A stretch of 64,000 bases of DNA, taken from NCBI GenBank assembly GCA_963662175.1, contig OY759218.1, positions 4,828,001 to 4,892,000 of the forward strand. The letters run 5' to 3'. Position numbers and translations under genes: made by a program. This document shows positions 21,961-34,241 of this stretch, piece by piece. The notes under the pieces were generated by a model. That model saw only the letters and a list, made by a program, of their open reading frames with translations. It made no database searches and had not been told where the DNA came from. Within the stretch, counting starts at the first letter, position 1. Every line of letters starts with the position of its first letter. Origin of the DNA: Aradus depressus (taxonomy: Eukaryota > Arthropoda > Insecta > Hemiptera > Aradidae).

Positions 21961-22335
21961 GCCTATACAACTAAAACGCAAGCCCTTAGCCCCTTAAATC
22001 TCTTTAGACCACCTGGTTGTAACAATGGATATTAAAAAGACCCTTTAAGATACTTAAGTCCATTCAGCCACCTGTTTATTGGTCGATATTTATATAAAAT
22101 ATAATATATTTTCATTAATCCTTATGGTTATTAATGTCGTTTAATAGCCCATTAAGGCACTGAAGCTCTAAAAGGCTTAATTAAGCCCTCTCACTTAAGT
22201 TTCTTTAGGCTTCATCGGTAATAACAATGGTTATTAGAATGTATTAAAAAGGACCTTTAAGCCACTTAAACCATTTGGGACAATTGAGCTTGATTTGGCT
22301 CTTCTAGGATTTCCTAAAACCCTTAGGAAATTCGG
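21961..22335. repeat. Repeat G (taagcccttt/aggccacctg family)
   Basis: Short words such as cttaagtccattcagccacc and ctttaagccacttaaacc recur here and at about 40560-40745 (ctttaggccacctgtgtatt). The two stretches appear to be copies of one degenerate repeat with internal reiteration. Confidence 0.5.
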
Positions 22336-22339
22336 GGGG

Positions 22340-22756
22340 GGACAACACAAAAACATTCAATAACTGCCGATGTAATGAATGGACCGACAACATTTATACA
22401 AAACATATAACACATATATGTGTTTATATATATATAAATGTTATTTGAAGCACCTAAAGTTAGGATGGTTAAGGTTACACCAACATACGTATTTCCTCAA
22501 AACACTACTCAGCATTGCGGAGTTTAGGGTAAATAGGGCACGTTATTTAATTGATCAGAAATTCGAAGTTGAGTTATTACAGAAATTTCAAGTTTTCCTG
22601 ATTCCAAAAATGAAAAACTTTTCTATGTTTATGTGTGTCTGTGAATACGATAACTCCCGATAGAATGAATGTATCTACACAACATTTTATACGTATATCC
22701 TAAACTCCATAATGACATCTTATAATTTTCAACTGAATCGGCCGAAAGGAGGTAAT

Positions 22757-22787
<31 letters not shown>

Positions 22788-22904
22788 AACACAAAAACAT
22801 TCAATAACTGCCGATGTAATGAATGGGCCGACATTTAGGATGCGGATTCAGAAGGCCCTATGTAAGTCAATTATTAATGTTTAGTCCAAGAGGTCGATAA
22901 TAAT
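22340..22904 (+). repeat. F1 copy with long poly-G
   Basis: It includes gttatttaattgatcagaaa, gaatacgataactcccgata and a G-tract near 22757-22785. The next stretch, caataactgccgatgtaatg, also occurs at about 22362, so a short segment around the G-tract is duplicated (ggacaacacaaaaacattca at 22340 and 22786). Confidence 0.72.
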
Positions 22905-23083
22905 AATAATATTTATTTCCGTTAAATCAATAAATGGTAATAGGATACGCCATAATAATGTTTATAAATCGGATACATTAACAAATATTAACTGTTAGAG
23001 TCTGACACTGGATTAGAATTAACAATACTAAAAAATGAAATGAATTAATAAATACTTGAAAATATGAGTACAGAAATATTACC
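22905..23083 (-). mobile_element. LINE family B 3' UTR (minus)
   Basis: Inverted tail aataataatatttatttccg followed by ggatacgccataataatgtt and aattaacaatactaaaaaat, matching 47430-47600. Confidence 0.55.
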
Positions 23084-23373
23084 CTGAGTTACAGACAGCT
23101 TTTCACGATAAAAAATGTACTTTTTTATGTATTTAATGTATTAAATTATGTATTTAATTGTAGTGAATTTAATGTATTTTTGGCTAAAAAAAAGTTTCTG
23201 GAAAACTTTTTTACATTTACAGTAAAAAAATTGTATGGAACTTTTAAAAACAGTTTGACTATACAGGTTTGGTATTTTTTTATAATAATATATATTTTAT
23301 GGATTTTCATATATTTTTTAATGTGCTAAATATTTAGTACATTTTTATCGTGAAAAGCTGTCTGTAACTCGGA
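23084..23373. repeat. Foldback element with ~38-bp inverted arms
   Basis: The left arm begins gagttacagacagcttttca and the right arm is its complement, tgaaaagctgtctgtaactc. Arms are about 38 bp with few mismatches and enclose about 210 bp of AT-rich sequence. It may be a MITE; no clear target duplication was found. Confidence 0.7.
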
Positions 23374-23670
23374 GAATTAGCAAGTTACAAAAAAAATTGC
23401 AAGAGACAGAAAATGTTTAGAAGGCCTCAAGTATACGTCTGAATTTTTTCAAATTTTTCAATAATATATTTTTTATTTTTAAAGCTCTACAATTTCAAAA
23501 AAAGGGGTGGTTTTTCATGTTTTTCCGGAAAATTTCGGACAGAACGCACTTCATAGAAAAGTTGCAAATAAAAACAAATTTTGTATTTCGATGATACATT
23601 CGCCTGAATTTTTCTAAATTTTTACATCCCCCCCCCCCTCCCCAACTCGAGAAATATGCATTGGAATACT
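23374..23670. other. Unassigned AT-rich sequence
   Basis: Nothing supported apart from a short poly-C near 23630. Confidence 0.4.
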
Positions 23671-23679
23671 TGTATAGAG

Positions 23680-23905
23680 GGACGTTAAGCGATGGTCCCG
23701 AGCCTATACGATGTCAAGTACTCGTTAAAGACCCCTACCCTAGTTGAATGAAAATTTAGTGTAGGCAATATTTAGGACCGCCACAGTAGAGTCGGGCTCA
23801 TGTCCACCAGAGTGACGAAAGAGCACTCTGGTACTCTGGTAGTAGGTGAGAAGTCCTTGTAGTTAAAGCCCGGGCATGAGTCATAATACTTACCTACCTT
23901 TTCAC
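23680..23905 (+). mobile_element. tRNA-derived SINE, 5'-truncated copy
   Basis: It starts at gacgttaagcgatggtcccg, lacks the tRNA-like head, and ends cccgggcatgagtcataata before cttacctacc. Confidence 0.8.
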
Positions 23906-24269
23906 AATGAGGGAACGGTTTTAATACCACTGTTGAAAGACATTTCATATTTTAATCAAAAAAATAAGTCGTTATAAGGGTGTTGTACATTCATTAGCTT
24001 TCCTCGCTTAAGATTAGCTTTTGAATACTAAATTAAAATGAAATTTCTTTGCTTTTTTTGTTCTGTAATGACGAAATGTAATACTGTCTTTAGTCTCAAT
24101 CGTGGCTAAGAAGCCAGGACTTGCAAAGCCACTGAAGATTACAATCTCCCTTCGTTATTATTATTACAAAAAAGTATTTTAACTTTATGTTTCAACATCT
24201 CAGTCTTGAAATTATGTATTAAGAAAAACTTAACAAAAAACAAAAATATTATTAGTGTTTTTACTTCTA

Positions 24270-25470
24270 CTTTCGGTAAGTTAGATCCAGAGGGAGAGCG
24301 AAAACTTAGCTGATAAATTGACGCTGGGGAAGTACATTGCCGGTGATTCACCGATGAATTTTTGTGCCTGTGTTTAGATCCCCTAAATGCAAAAAGAACC
24401 ATATCTCGGTGGAGCAGTACATCTGTCTGTGTATAAGTAATCTACAAGCAACCAACCCTCTTCAGATTTGATGACAAAAATGTAATTAAAATAAAGTTGA
24501 ATTCGAGATGAAATGGGAATTGAAATGGCCTGTTTCCAAACTAATTAAATGATTGTTAACGAAAGTTTCGTGTAATAACGAGAAACCATGGTTTCTGAAA
24601 GCGTATTAGCCACTCATGATGAGAATAGCACTGATAAAATTTAAATTTGATTATTGGATCCAGTGGGCTCCAAGTATCAAATTTCTGTATTGTGGGAAAT
24701 AGAAATGAATGTTCCCATTTTAATTAACGTTTCATAAGCATTTTTTTTTTTCACAAAAGCCTGTTCAATATTCGAGAGTGGGCTTAAATAAATATTATTT
24801 TTCCAGCTAAATATAGGAAAAGTTAAGTCATCGGTCAAAAATGTTGATTTTTCATGTTTTCTGCGAAAACTCAACATCCAATTTCCGACCGAATACATAA
24901 CTTTCCCTATACTTCATACAGCTGGAAACGTAAAAAAAAATCAGTCTCTCTGTGAGCATGATGAAAGCAAGTAGAATGAATATATCGGGACACCTATTGT
25001 GTTTCAGCTAAATCGGTCTGAGGGAACGGAAGGATTAGAGAAGAATTATTTAAAAAACCTTCATAACTTCAATGAATGTATCAACAAGAAATTTTATATC
25101 CGCAATGAGTAGTCCCTGAGGTTAATGTCTAAAAAAGTTACTGTATGTGTGTGTGTCTGTGAACACGATAACTCCCAATACAATGAATAACGATATGCAA
25201 TTTTATACGTGTATCCAGAAGGCCATAAGGACGACACCTATTGATTTTCTGCCAAATCGGCCAAAGGTTAGGGAGAGATTGGGGGGGGGGACTCAATAAC
25301 TGCCGATGTAATGAATGTGTGGGTATGAAATGTTATATTTAAATTCAAAACACTTTTTTTTTTTTTTTAGCTAAAACGGTCTTTAGATTTGACTGGTTTT
25401 AGAGAAGAGAAAACTTGACTGATTAATTCGTTCTGGGGAAGTATATTGCCGGTGATTCACCGAAGACTTT
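24270..25470. repeat. F1 fragments and copies
   Basis: A plus terminal module lies at about 24285-24360 (agggagagcgaaaacttagc, gtacattgccggtgattcac). An inverted start at about 24800-24930 meets a plus copy that runs to about 25470 and ends gtatattgccggtgattcac. Between 24370 and 24780 nothing was recognised. Confidence 0.72.
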
Positions 25471-25560
25471 TTATTTTTCAACCTGTGAAATAATCACTTC
25501 TCAATATATCAGCCATCTTGACATTGGATAATAGAAGTCATATGATTTGTGGTTTTAATA

Positions 25561-26122
25561 GTTGAGAAACTCCACACCTTTGCAGATGATACTGCTATCC
25601 TCTCTCCTCATCCCGACCCAGTCCTATCATCCAGACACCTCCAAGAACACATGATATCCCTTCAGTCCTGATACAAAAAGTGGAGAATGAAAGTGAACTC
25701 AGTTCACATTTGACGCTCCGTGACAAATATATCTTCCGGATACCTTAATAATAATCGAATCCCTTCAAAAAACGATGTACGCTACTCGACAAGAGACTGA
25801 CTACCATGGAGCCCTCACAAGAGATTGAAAAGACAAGAAATGAACAGACGCTAATATATAAGACTAGACAAAAGATCTAATTTAACTTTGAAAATAAAAC
25901 TACTTATATACAATTTAAGAATTCTGGGGTTTTGCCAAGGTTTCCAATCTGCATCCAGTCCCTTCAATCCAAAATTCTTCGTACAATATCCAATGCTCCT
26001 TACTATTTTCCCAACAAGACGCGCCGGGTGTAAAAGGTTATGTTCTCATAGTAAACCTCTAGTCCGTGCTCTCCATTCTGCCACACTTCCCCAACAACGC
26101 CTTAAGCTCCAATGACCTAGAG
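25561..26122 (+). mobile_element. LINE family A fragment (plus), left of the hAT insertion
   Basis: The plus strand encodes decayed reverse-transcriptase pieces: TFADDTAILS at about 25576-25605, the box SLQS.YKKWRMKVN, then FQSASSPFNPKF and the 3' end atgacctagag. The minus-strand copy at 28010-28475 carries the same stretch of protein. The copy resumes at 26894 after a 771-bp hAT-like insertion. Confidence 0.75.
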
Positions 26123-26893
<771 letters not shown>

Positions 26894-27085
26894 GCCTAGA
26901 GACCTCCTTAGTAGCAGCAGTGACAGTCAGTTATAAATTAGTTCAACTCAGTGCCTAGGGAGCGTCACCACTGAGTGATTTCTCCCCTCTTGACATGCAA
27001 TTTACTCTTTTAGCAAATTTGCTTGTTGTATATATTATTTATACAGTTGTGAATACCTATTTGTAAATAAAAATAATATTGTGAG
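26894..27085 (+). mobile_element. LINE family A 3' end (plus), right of the hAT insertion
   Basis: It continues gagacctccttagtagcagc, ctcccctcttgacatgcaat and ends in an AT-rich tail (taaataaaaataat). This is the canonical 3' end of family A, also seen at 46578-46850. Confidence 0.78.
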
Positions 27086-27459
27086 AATAGGGAAGTAGGG
27101 TAGTTGATAATTTTCTGGCCCCACCCCCAGAGTGACAAACAAGAGAGTGGGGGAAGAGAACATGGTGGTTTTGGTAGGAGTTAGACAGGCAATTAGCACA
27201 GAAGGAGTGGGACGGGAAACTGAGGGTGTTTTGGAGAGGACGAGGTGTCTGTGTCTGTGGCTATGTCTGGGTGGCTACCAGTGATCTATGCTCCTGTTTA
27301 CAGGAGGGGAGAGAGTAGGGTGTGTGGGGCCACCAATATTGTTAAGTGGCCACCCACAGGCCACGGGCCACATCTCACCCTCAGGCAAACCTCAACCCTG
27401 CGAAGATCCTGGCCTTCCGCCCGGACGCAATCCAGCCAATGTACTTTCACAGCGCCAGT
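27086..27459. other. GC-richer block, unassigned
   Basis: No motif was recognised in any frame. The composition resembles the other GC-rich islands that flank retroelement pieces here. Confidence 0.35.
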
Positions 27460-27985
27460 TAATCAACTAAGCTTTCGCTCTCCCTCTAAAACCAATTTAC
27501 CGATTTGTTTTAAATCAATAGGTGTCTTATTCAGGGAGTTGAATCATTGACATTTACATCGTACATTGACAGTTATTAGGGTTTTTTTACTTGTGCCCCC
27601 CTTCTCTGGTCCTCCCGTCCCCTTAAGCCGATTCATTTGAAAATTGATGTGTATAGTCCATATACAGTTTCGGATTTAGATGTAAAATTGCGTATCGATA
27701 CATCCATTACTTCGGCAGAGATTGGAGTATTTGTGTCAAGTAAGCCTCCCCCTAATCCTTCTCTTTCTTTTGGCCTATATGACTGAAAATCAAAAGGTGT
27801 CGTCCTTGGGATTCCGGATGCACATATAAAATTTCGTGTCGATGCAATAATTCTATTGGCAGTTATCGTGTTCACAGATAGTTAGACATTTTACTTCCCC
27901 AGCTTGGAGAAGTTATGTAATCCATCACAAATTCAATGTTGAGTTTTCACCAGAATTGCATGTTTGAGGGCTCAAGGGCTGTCAG
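27460..27985 (-). repeat. F1 element copy (minus)
   Basis: It contains ctaagctttcgctctccctc, gcgtatcgatacatccatta, gttatcgtgttcacagatag and ends with an inverted start near ttacttccccagcttgg. Confidence 0.8.
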
Positions 27986-28009
27986 ATTGGGAACCTTGGC
28001 AGAACATCG

Positions 28010-28500
28010 GTTTTAATACTGCCTTGTATATAAGTCGTTTTATTTTCAAAGTTAATTTAGATCTTTTGCCTAGTAGTCTTAGTAACAGCTTGTAGCGTCC
28101 GTTCATTTCTTATTTTTTCAGTCTCTTGTGAGGGTTCCATGTTAGACGCTTGTCGAATAGGAGGCTTAGATAACGGACATCGTTTTTTGAAGGGATGGGA
28201 TTATTGTTAAGGTATACTGGAGGGCAGGTATTTCTGCGACGGAGAGTAAAGACGATGTGAACAGACTTATTGTCATCTACCTTCACTCTCCACTTTTTTT
28301 GCCAGGACTGAAGGGATATCATGTGTTCCGCATGATTGGACTGAGTAGAAAGGATAGCAGTGTCCTCGGCAAAGGTGTGGAGTTGTGTTGGTGGGGATAT
28401 CAGCTGTGTATATTACGTAAAGAATAGGAACCAGTATACTTCCTTGAAGAACGCCAGCGTTTAGTAGAGACACATGAGAAAGGGCTAATTCTACTTATTA
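28010..28500 (-). mobile_element. LINE family A reverse-transcriptase fragment (minus)
   Basis: Minus-strand translation gives NAGVLQGSILVPILYVIYTA, then DIPTNTT, a decayed TFAEDTAILS box, MISLQSWQKKWRVKVDD and LRRRNTCPPVYLNNNPIPSK. NDVRYLSLLFDKRLTWNPH follows. This is the RT palm-to-thumb region of a Jockey-like ORF2, with at least one frameshift between the two halves and the catalytic YADD/FADD position altered. Confidence 0.85.
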
Positions 28501-28959
28501 AAGAATAATAAAGGCTATAATATTTGCATGCAGAAAGAAGCTACGTCAAGTTAGCGGGTCTTTTTTTTTTCATGCCAAGGTACATTGGCTAGATATAAAG
28601 GCTGGAGATTCAAAACTCACCATTTATTAATTGAAGGGTTTGCTGCAAAAAGGAGGTAGCTCCATCCTGGGGGAGTTTGGAATTACATGTACTGTCTGAT
28701 CGTAACAAAAAAAATCTTTCGTTCGGTGCAAGAAAGATGTATATAGCTGCAATCGTTAGTTCTAACGTTACTCAAGAGATGGAGCTGCCTGTCTCGTTAG
28801 TTTGTTGCAAGATAGAAGTAGGTTTTACGGTTTTCTGACAACTTGCAAACGGCATATCTTGCCTTTTAAAGAACGTAGACGAACGTTTTATATATCAAAT
28901 TAAAGAAAACACTCTTTATAATAGTATTCGTTTTGTGTAAGAAAATTTTGAAACGAGAG
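28501..28959. other. Unassigned sequence
   Basis: No coding or repeat signal that I can support. Confidence 0.4.
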
Positions 28960-29305
28960 AGAGATAATGGCAATGTCAACAGGGGAGAAATCCAGTGGGG
29001 ACACTCCTTAGTCACTGAGTTACTCTCATTTCCAACTAATCACTGTCATTGCTGCTCGTAAGAAGGTCTCTTGGCCATTGACGCTTAAGCCATCGTCGGC
29101 CAAGTCGCAGAATGGAGGGCACGGACTTGAGAATTGTTGTGGGAACTAAGAGAGTAAAATTATTTTTTACTTGGATTTAGCAACTTCGATGACAAAAGTT
29201 AAGATCAGTGTGAAGAGTTTTGTTGGAAACGTAATAAGGAGCATTGGCTATTCCACAAAGGATTTTGAATTGAAAAGATTGGATGCCCTGGAGGTTCAAG
29301 TATTG
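28960..29305 (-). mobile_element. LINE family A C-terminal and 3' end fragment (minus)
   Basis: The minus strand encodes LQGIQSFQFKILCGIANAPY and YVSNKTLHTDL, then the family A 3' end (ggtctcttggccattgacgc in plus orientation). It parallels the C terminus of the copy at 16808-17656 but belongs to a different subfamily. Confidence 0.8.
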
Positions 29306-29424
29306 TTTTTCAGCCCAAACGGTTGATTGGCTTTGGATGGAGGGAGAGCAAAAATGTAATTGATTAATTCGTGCTGGGGGTGATTCACCGACCACATTTT
29401 TGGTAGAAAACAAGGCTGAAGTTA
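29306..29424 (+). repeat. F1 terminal module
   Basis: cccaaacggttgattggctt, gtgctgggggtgattcaccg. The acat-tgcc part between is deleted. Confidence 0.75.
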
Positions 29425-29755
29425 GCTGTAAATGTTTAATACTAGGGTCTGTGCTCGGCTGTCGGTACCTCCTGTTATTTTTTACCACATTCGGCGAATC
29501 TTTAGAGGTTATGTTGCTATTTCGGTGAGTTATAGCAGCAAAATAGCAACATAACCTCTATGATCACAGTCAAATGCAAAAAGGTTCATTCATGTATTAT
29601 CTAAGAGAGTTTAGAATTTCTGTTATAAAATTGAATGGAAGGTAAACTTCCTAAGATTCGCCGAATGTGGTAAAAAATAACAGGAGGTGCCGACAGCCGA
29701 GCACAGCGAGCGAAGCGAGCAGGGGCTAGGCCCTAGTATCAAACATTTAAAGCTG
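29425..29755. mobile_element. MITE with long terminal inverted repeats and inner hairpin
   Basis: The left end taaatgtttaatactagggt is mirrored at the right (ccctagtatcaaacattta). Inside, ctcggctgtcggtacctcct matches aggaggtgccgacagccgag, and accacattcggcgaatctt matches aagattcgccgaatgtggt. Arms extend about 85-100 bp. An inner perfect 19-bp hairpin (agaggttatgttgctattt at 29504-29522 with its complement at 29541-29559) lies asymmetrically inside. A palindromic agcgagcgaagcgagc segment exists only in the right arm. Confidence 0.85.
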
Positions 29756-30239
29756 GTTCGTTGGAGTAAGGCGATATACAGCTAATATCCAAAACTGTAG
29801 CCTGTCCCACTGTATTTCTCTTGAAGTAATAAATTTACATTGAAATTACATTTCGAGCCTATTGTATTGGATGTCAGCCGATGGAACATTGCACCAGAAT
29901 TTATACGAAATAAATTGAGTCGGTTTTTTGAAGTGGAATTTCTATGGCATTCAGTTATCTACATCATAAATCGTGTACCGAATTATATATAGTATATCTT
30001 TATTACTAAATAAATTGAGCTATTGAGTATCTGAATAGACTAAGTCGGTTTTTGAAGTGGAATTTCCATGGCATTCAGTTTTTCTTGCGTTTTTTAATTT
30101 TTTACGTGTTTATACTCACTTCTAGATTTTCATAATTTTTACGTAGCTTTCCTTATTTCTAAATTAAATAAACAATTTTTCGACGTCGGAAACATTTTTT
30201 TAAGCTTTTTTAATGTTAAGAAAAATGTGAACTTATCGT
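29756..30239. other. Unassigned, with an internal direct repeat
   Basis: gtcggttttttgaagtggaa and atttctatggcattcagtta at about 29920-29957 recur at about 30045-30082 (gtcggtttttgaagtggaat, ttccatggcattcagttttt). The rest is unassigned. Confidence 0.5.
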
Positions 30240-30490
30240 CGATATAAATGCAAACTATCTATCGAAAGTGAAAATCTCAACTTTTTAGGAACTGAACTTC
30301 CCCAGCACGAATTAATCTCTTTAAGTTTTTGCTCTTCCTCCAAAACCATTCGACCGTTTGGGCAATAGTTTGACTTAAGTATATAGGGGCTTCTGATATC
30401 ATACATCATACTAAATTTTGTGTCGATAAATTCATTACATCGGTAGTTATTAGAGTTTTTGAGTGAAGCCACCCTTCTCTGTTCCCCCTT
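30240..30490 (-). repeat. F1 element copy (minus)
   Basis: cttccccagcacgaattaat, gtgtcgataaattcattaca. Confidence 0.75.
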
Positions 30491-30660
30491 TTTGAATGAT
30501 AAAAAATTAACTTCGAAAAATCGTATTTCACATAAAATGTGCCTTTTAGTTTTCTCTAAACTTTTATTTATATATACTTATATTTATATTATTATATGTT
30601 TATGTATCTAATTTATAAGCTAATACCATGTTATGGCTTAACGGAAATAAATATCATTCT

Positions 30661-30850
30661 TCTTCTTCCTGCGGGCCTACGGTCCTGAAAGAACCCGAGC
30701 CTCCGTCACAATCCTCCTCCATTTGTCTCAATCTAAAACCTTCTCCCTCCATCCTCTGAAGCCCAACACTCGGAGGTCCGCCTTGACGTCGTCCAGCCAA
30801 CGGAGTCTCGGTCTTCCTCTTCTCCTGGCACCGCCTGGCCTACCGTAGAG
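30661..30850 (-). pseudogene. RTE-like non-LTR ORF2 C-terminal relic
   Basis: The minus strand reads [20 protein letters not shown], then [11 protein letters not shown], an internal TGA, and DKWRRIVTEARVLSGP before a stop. The GRPR.RWLDDV..DLR.L...W...A.DR..WRR.V.EA layout is very common at the C terminus of RTE-type and related insect ORF2 proteins. A LINE B-like tail (taacggaaataaatatcatt) sits just beside it at 30635-30660 on the plus strand. Only the tail of the ORF remains. Confidence 0.72.
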
Positions 30851-30879
30851 GGCTTATTTAGGGAGTCTTCCTCCTATAA

Positions 30880-31140
30880 ATATCATTATTTAAAGAAAAT
30901 GTACTTAGTTCCCGAAGTAAACTTATCTCAATTTTCGTCCGATTACTGCCAAAATTTAATGAGATGGAAGTTAGCACATGTGACATCTTTACCTCAAAGC
31001 CTCAAAATCATAGAACACACCGATTGACAATTTAAAAAAGAACATTTTTGGTAAGAACCAATTTTCTGATAGGACTAACCGTCTTCAAGTAGATCGAGCA
31101 AACGCCCAAAACTTGTGCTGGTGAAGTATATTGCACGTGA
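30880..31140 (-). repeat. F2 fragment, with F1-like end
   Basis: gttcccgaagtaaacttatc, ccaaaatttaatgagatgga and gcacatgtgacatctt match F2 (minus). gtgctggtgaagtatattgc+acgtgattcact at about 31118-31146 is an F1 terminal module (plus). Confidence 0.68.
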
Positions 31141-31146
31141 TTCACT

Positions 31147-31774
31147 TTGTTCTAATGCATTTCATTTCTGGTTCAAACACAGTCAAGAAGCTGTTTGTAT
31201 AGAAATCCAATGCACCGTATTTCTTTCCCGTCTGGAGTCAAGAAGACAAGTCAAGTCTGGTGTGGCGTTTTATTTCGCTACAATATTTATTTAGTTCCAC
31301 ATTTCTCTTGACACATTAATCCCTTGCTAAACTGACCATATGAAGAAGCCCATACAAGATACTAGAGTACCCTCGCATCATAAAATAAGTTTTATGTACC
31401 TGCTTCATGTATTTTCACAAAATATATTTGGACAGTTGTCGCACTGAATCAGACGATTGTCAACCCCGGGAGTGTTTCTTAATAAAAAAAAAAACAAAGC
31501 CCCCTCCTCAGAAATAAGAATTACAGTATGTTGGTTGGCCCCCCGCGGAGACACAGCAGTTTCCTTCATTCACGGTGATGTGAACTCAGAAATTCTTCAC
31601 ACATCTGGAGTCATGCCAACTCCAAGATTTGGAATTCTTCGCCATTTTATTCTCACAAATAGATGTTCTGTTTGTGTTATTTTTCCTATTCCTTTTTTCT
31701 TCCCCAGCTATGAGAAGTATAGACGAAGGTTCTTGTACTATTTATTTTTTTATTAATTTCCCACTATCTTTTTT
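31147..31774. other. Unassigned sequence
   Basis: The 99-codon ORF at 31457-31756 has no recognisable motif. A tccccagctatgagaagtat F1-like start lies near 31702. Confidence 0.4.
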
Positions 31775-31789
31775 TTGTATTGTCCTTAT

Positions 31790-31965
31790 GTAGGATGGAT
31801 ATTAGCTATGTCTCTAAAAACGGTGTTATACTTAGTTATTTACTACATCAATGGACCCGGGAGCGAGTTCTATCTACGAGTTAAAACTCTCTCCCTGACG
31901 GGATTCGAACCCGCGACTAGAGCCCTAAGCTCTAGTCCGCCCGGCCATCATGGCACCTACCACTA
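31790..31965 (-). mobile_element. Second tRNA-derived SINE type (minus)
   Basis: The minus strand starts ggtgccatgatggccgggcg and holds a B-box-like gcgggttcgaatcccg about 45 nt downstream, with an A-box-like tggccgggcgg. The acceptor stem does not pair (no ggcacc-type 3' strand), so it is a tRNA-derived SINE head rather than a functional tRNA. Its body continues toward lower coordinates. Confidence 0.65.
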
Positions 31966-31984
31966 TCATTACTTACTTTACTTA

Positions 31985-32420
31985 TATGTATTTCTTATTT
32001 TATACCAGAACCTCATAAGAACGACACTTGTTATTTTCAGCTGAATCGGCAGAAGGGGGGGATCAGAGGGGGCTCAACTCAAAAACCCCAATAACTACCG
32101 ATGTAATGGATGTATCGTCATGATATTTCATATTTGAAGTCAAAACCCAATGAGGATATAACCTGTCAAATTTCAGTATATCGGCTGAAAAGGGGGGTTA
32201 AGGGAAGGGGCTCAATGCGAAAGCCCTAAAAACTGCCCATGTAATGAATTTATCGACACAAAATTTAATACGAGGATTTATAAGCCTCTGTGTAAGTCAA
32301 CTGTTGAATATTAGCGCTAACGGTCGACTGGTTTTGGAGGGGGAGCGAAATGGTAATTGATTACTTCGTTCTGGGGAAGTACATTGCCGGTAATTCACCG
32401 AGACTTTTTTTTTTATTGTT
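31985..32420 (+). repeat. F1 element copy (plus)
   Basis: ccaataactaccgatgtaat, gaccggt-type internal units, and the terminal ggggaagtacattgccggta+attcaccgag. The 5' end is truncated at a tcataagaacgacacttg unit. Confidence 0.8.
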
Positions 32421-32814
32421 TTATCTTTTATCTAATGTCAACCCTTCTATTTCTGGTTTTTGTTCAGATTTTAGTATAGATTAATAAAAATGTATATTAA
32501 TTATTGCATTTTCTGAAGGTTTGACTACGGAACCCTTCAGTGTGTGACCTGATCATACTTCTCTTTAATATTTTTTATTTTCTAATCATTATGTAAATTT
32601 TCTCAAGATGGGCTGAAAGGTGGTGGCTAAGTGAGTTAACGGGTCCACTTTGATGATGTGCAGCTCCACTAAGTGTTCATTATACCAGGTCTAACTTCAT
32701 CATCAGTCACTTCATTTGGGCCCTTCGCTACTCCAAAGGCACCCCAAAAAAAGTCATATCTAATGGAACAATGCCTGATTATGCCTCGTGTTTTAAGTGC
32801 ACCCAAGTGTTAAG
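32421..32814. other. Unassigned sequence
   Basis: No supported feature. Confidence 0.4.
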
Positions 32815-34060
32815 TTTTTTGCCTCCCCAGCTATACAAAGTACAGGGGAAGTTATATAATCGGTCAGATATTCGATACTGTGTTTCATATTTTCCAACTC
32901 CTGGATTCCAAAAAATGATTAAAACCTCCAAAACCAGTGGACTGTTCGAGCTGATATTAAATAGTTGACACATAGGGGCTTTTAAATCCTCATACTAAAT
33001 TATGTGTCGATAAGTTCATTAAATCGGCAATTATTGTGGATTTCGAATTGAGTCCCTTCCCCTGAATCCCCCCTTCCCTTTAGCTGATATCGCTGAAATT
33101 CGGCAGGTAAAGTCCTCATTGGGTTTTGACTTCAAATATGAAATATCATGTCGATACATTCATTACATCGGCAATTATTGGGGTTTTTGAATATTTGAAG
33201 AAAAAAATAAGAGAATCCGATTCCGCTGGAAATTAATAAGTGTTGTCTTCCACGGGTTTTAAATTCGTATATGATATTTTGCGTTGGTACATTTATTGCA
33301 ACGGAGAGTTTTTTAATTGATCCTCTCCCCCTCTTTGTTACTACTACCTCCTCTTTGTTGGCCGATTTGGCTGAAAAACAATAAGTGTCCTCGTTAGGGG
33401 GATCTGGATTCACATATAAAATTTCGTGTCGATACATCCATTCTATCGGGAGTTATCGTGTTCACAGATAGACAGGCAGAATTTTTTTTTTTTATATTTG
33501 GAATCTAAAGATCGGAAAATATGAAACTCCGTTGAAAACTCCGCTTCGAATTTCAGACCGATTACTTCGTATAGCTGAGCAAGTAAAAACAGTCTGTATA
33601 TCTGTGAGCACTCCCGTGTAACTCCCGAAATCGACATGTATGTGTATCCAGAATCCTCTAAGGACATCACCTTTTGATTTTCAGCCAAATGAGCCAAATG
33701 GAAAGGGGGAATTCAGGGGACGCTTAACACAAAAACTCTAATAACTGCCGTTGTAATGAATGTATTGACACAACATTTGATATGTATATTCATAGCCCTA
33801 TAAGGACATCAGCTAATAATTTTCAGCGGAATCAGCTGATGGCAAGGGAGTGATCAGAAGTGGTTGAACTCAAAAAACTGAATAAATAAGGTTTAGTATG
33901 TGGATTTAGGAGCTCCTACGTAAGTCAACTGAATATTAGCTTAATCGGTCGACTGGTTTTGGAGAAGGTGTGAAAGAAACGTTAATTGGTTAATTCGTTC
34001 TGGGGAAGCACATTGTCGGTGATTGACCGAGGAGTTTTTACTATTCCAAAGACGAAGATG
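32815..34060. repeat. F1 cluster: plus fragment, minus copy, plus copy head to head
   Basis: A plus start at 32822 (tccccagctatacaaagtac) is followed at about 32900-33590 by a minus copy. That copy ends gatagacaggcagaattttt, then a cgtatagctgagcaagtaaa-type start. A plus copy from about 33590 ends at ggggaagcacattgtcggtg near 34020. The minus and plus copies share one start region, giving a mirror arrangement. Confidence 0.78.
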
Positions 34061-34241
34061 AACTAATTATTTCTGAGGATGAGTAATTTGAGTATTGTGA
34101 GGATCAACAAGGATTCTGCAAGTGACTGAATCGGTAGGATCGAGTTATTCAAAGTGTGAAAGAGGAAGTGGGGTGGAGGGCTATTTATTAAGGACCATTG
34201 AGAGGAGTGTAGACTGAGGTGAGGTGAGGACGGAGGATGGA

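Noticed and set aside
31880..31965. Functional tRNA gene
   Set aside because: A and B boxes are present but the acceptor stem does not close and repeat sequence follows; better read as a SINE head.
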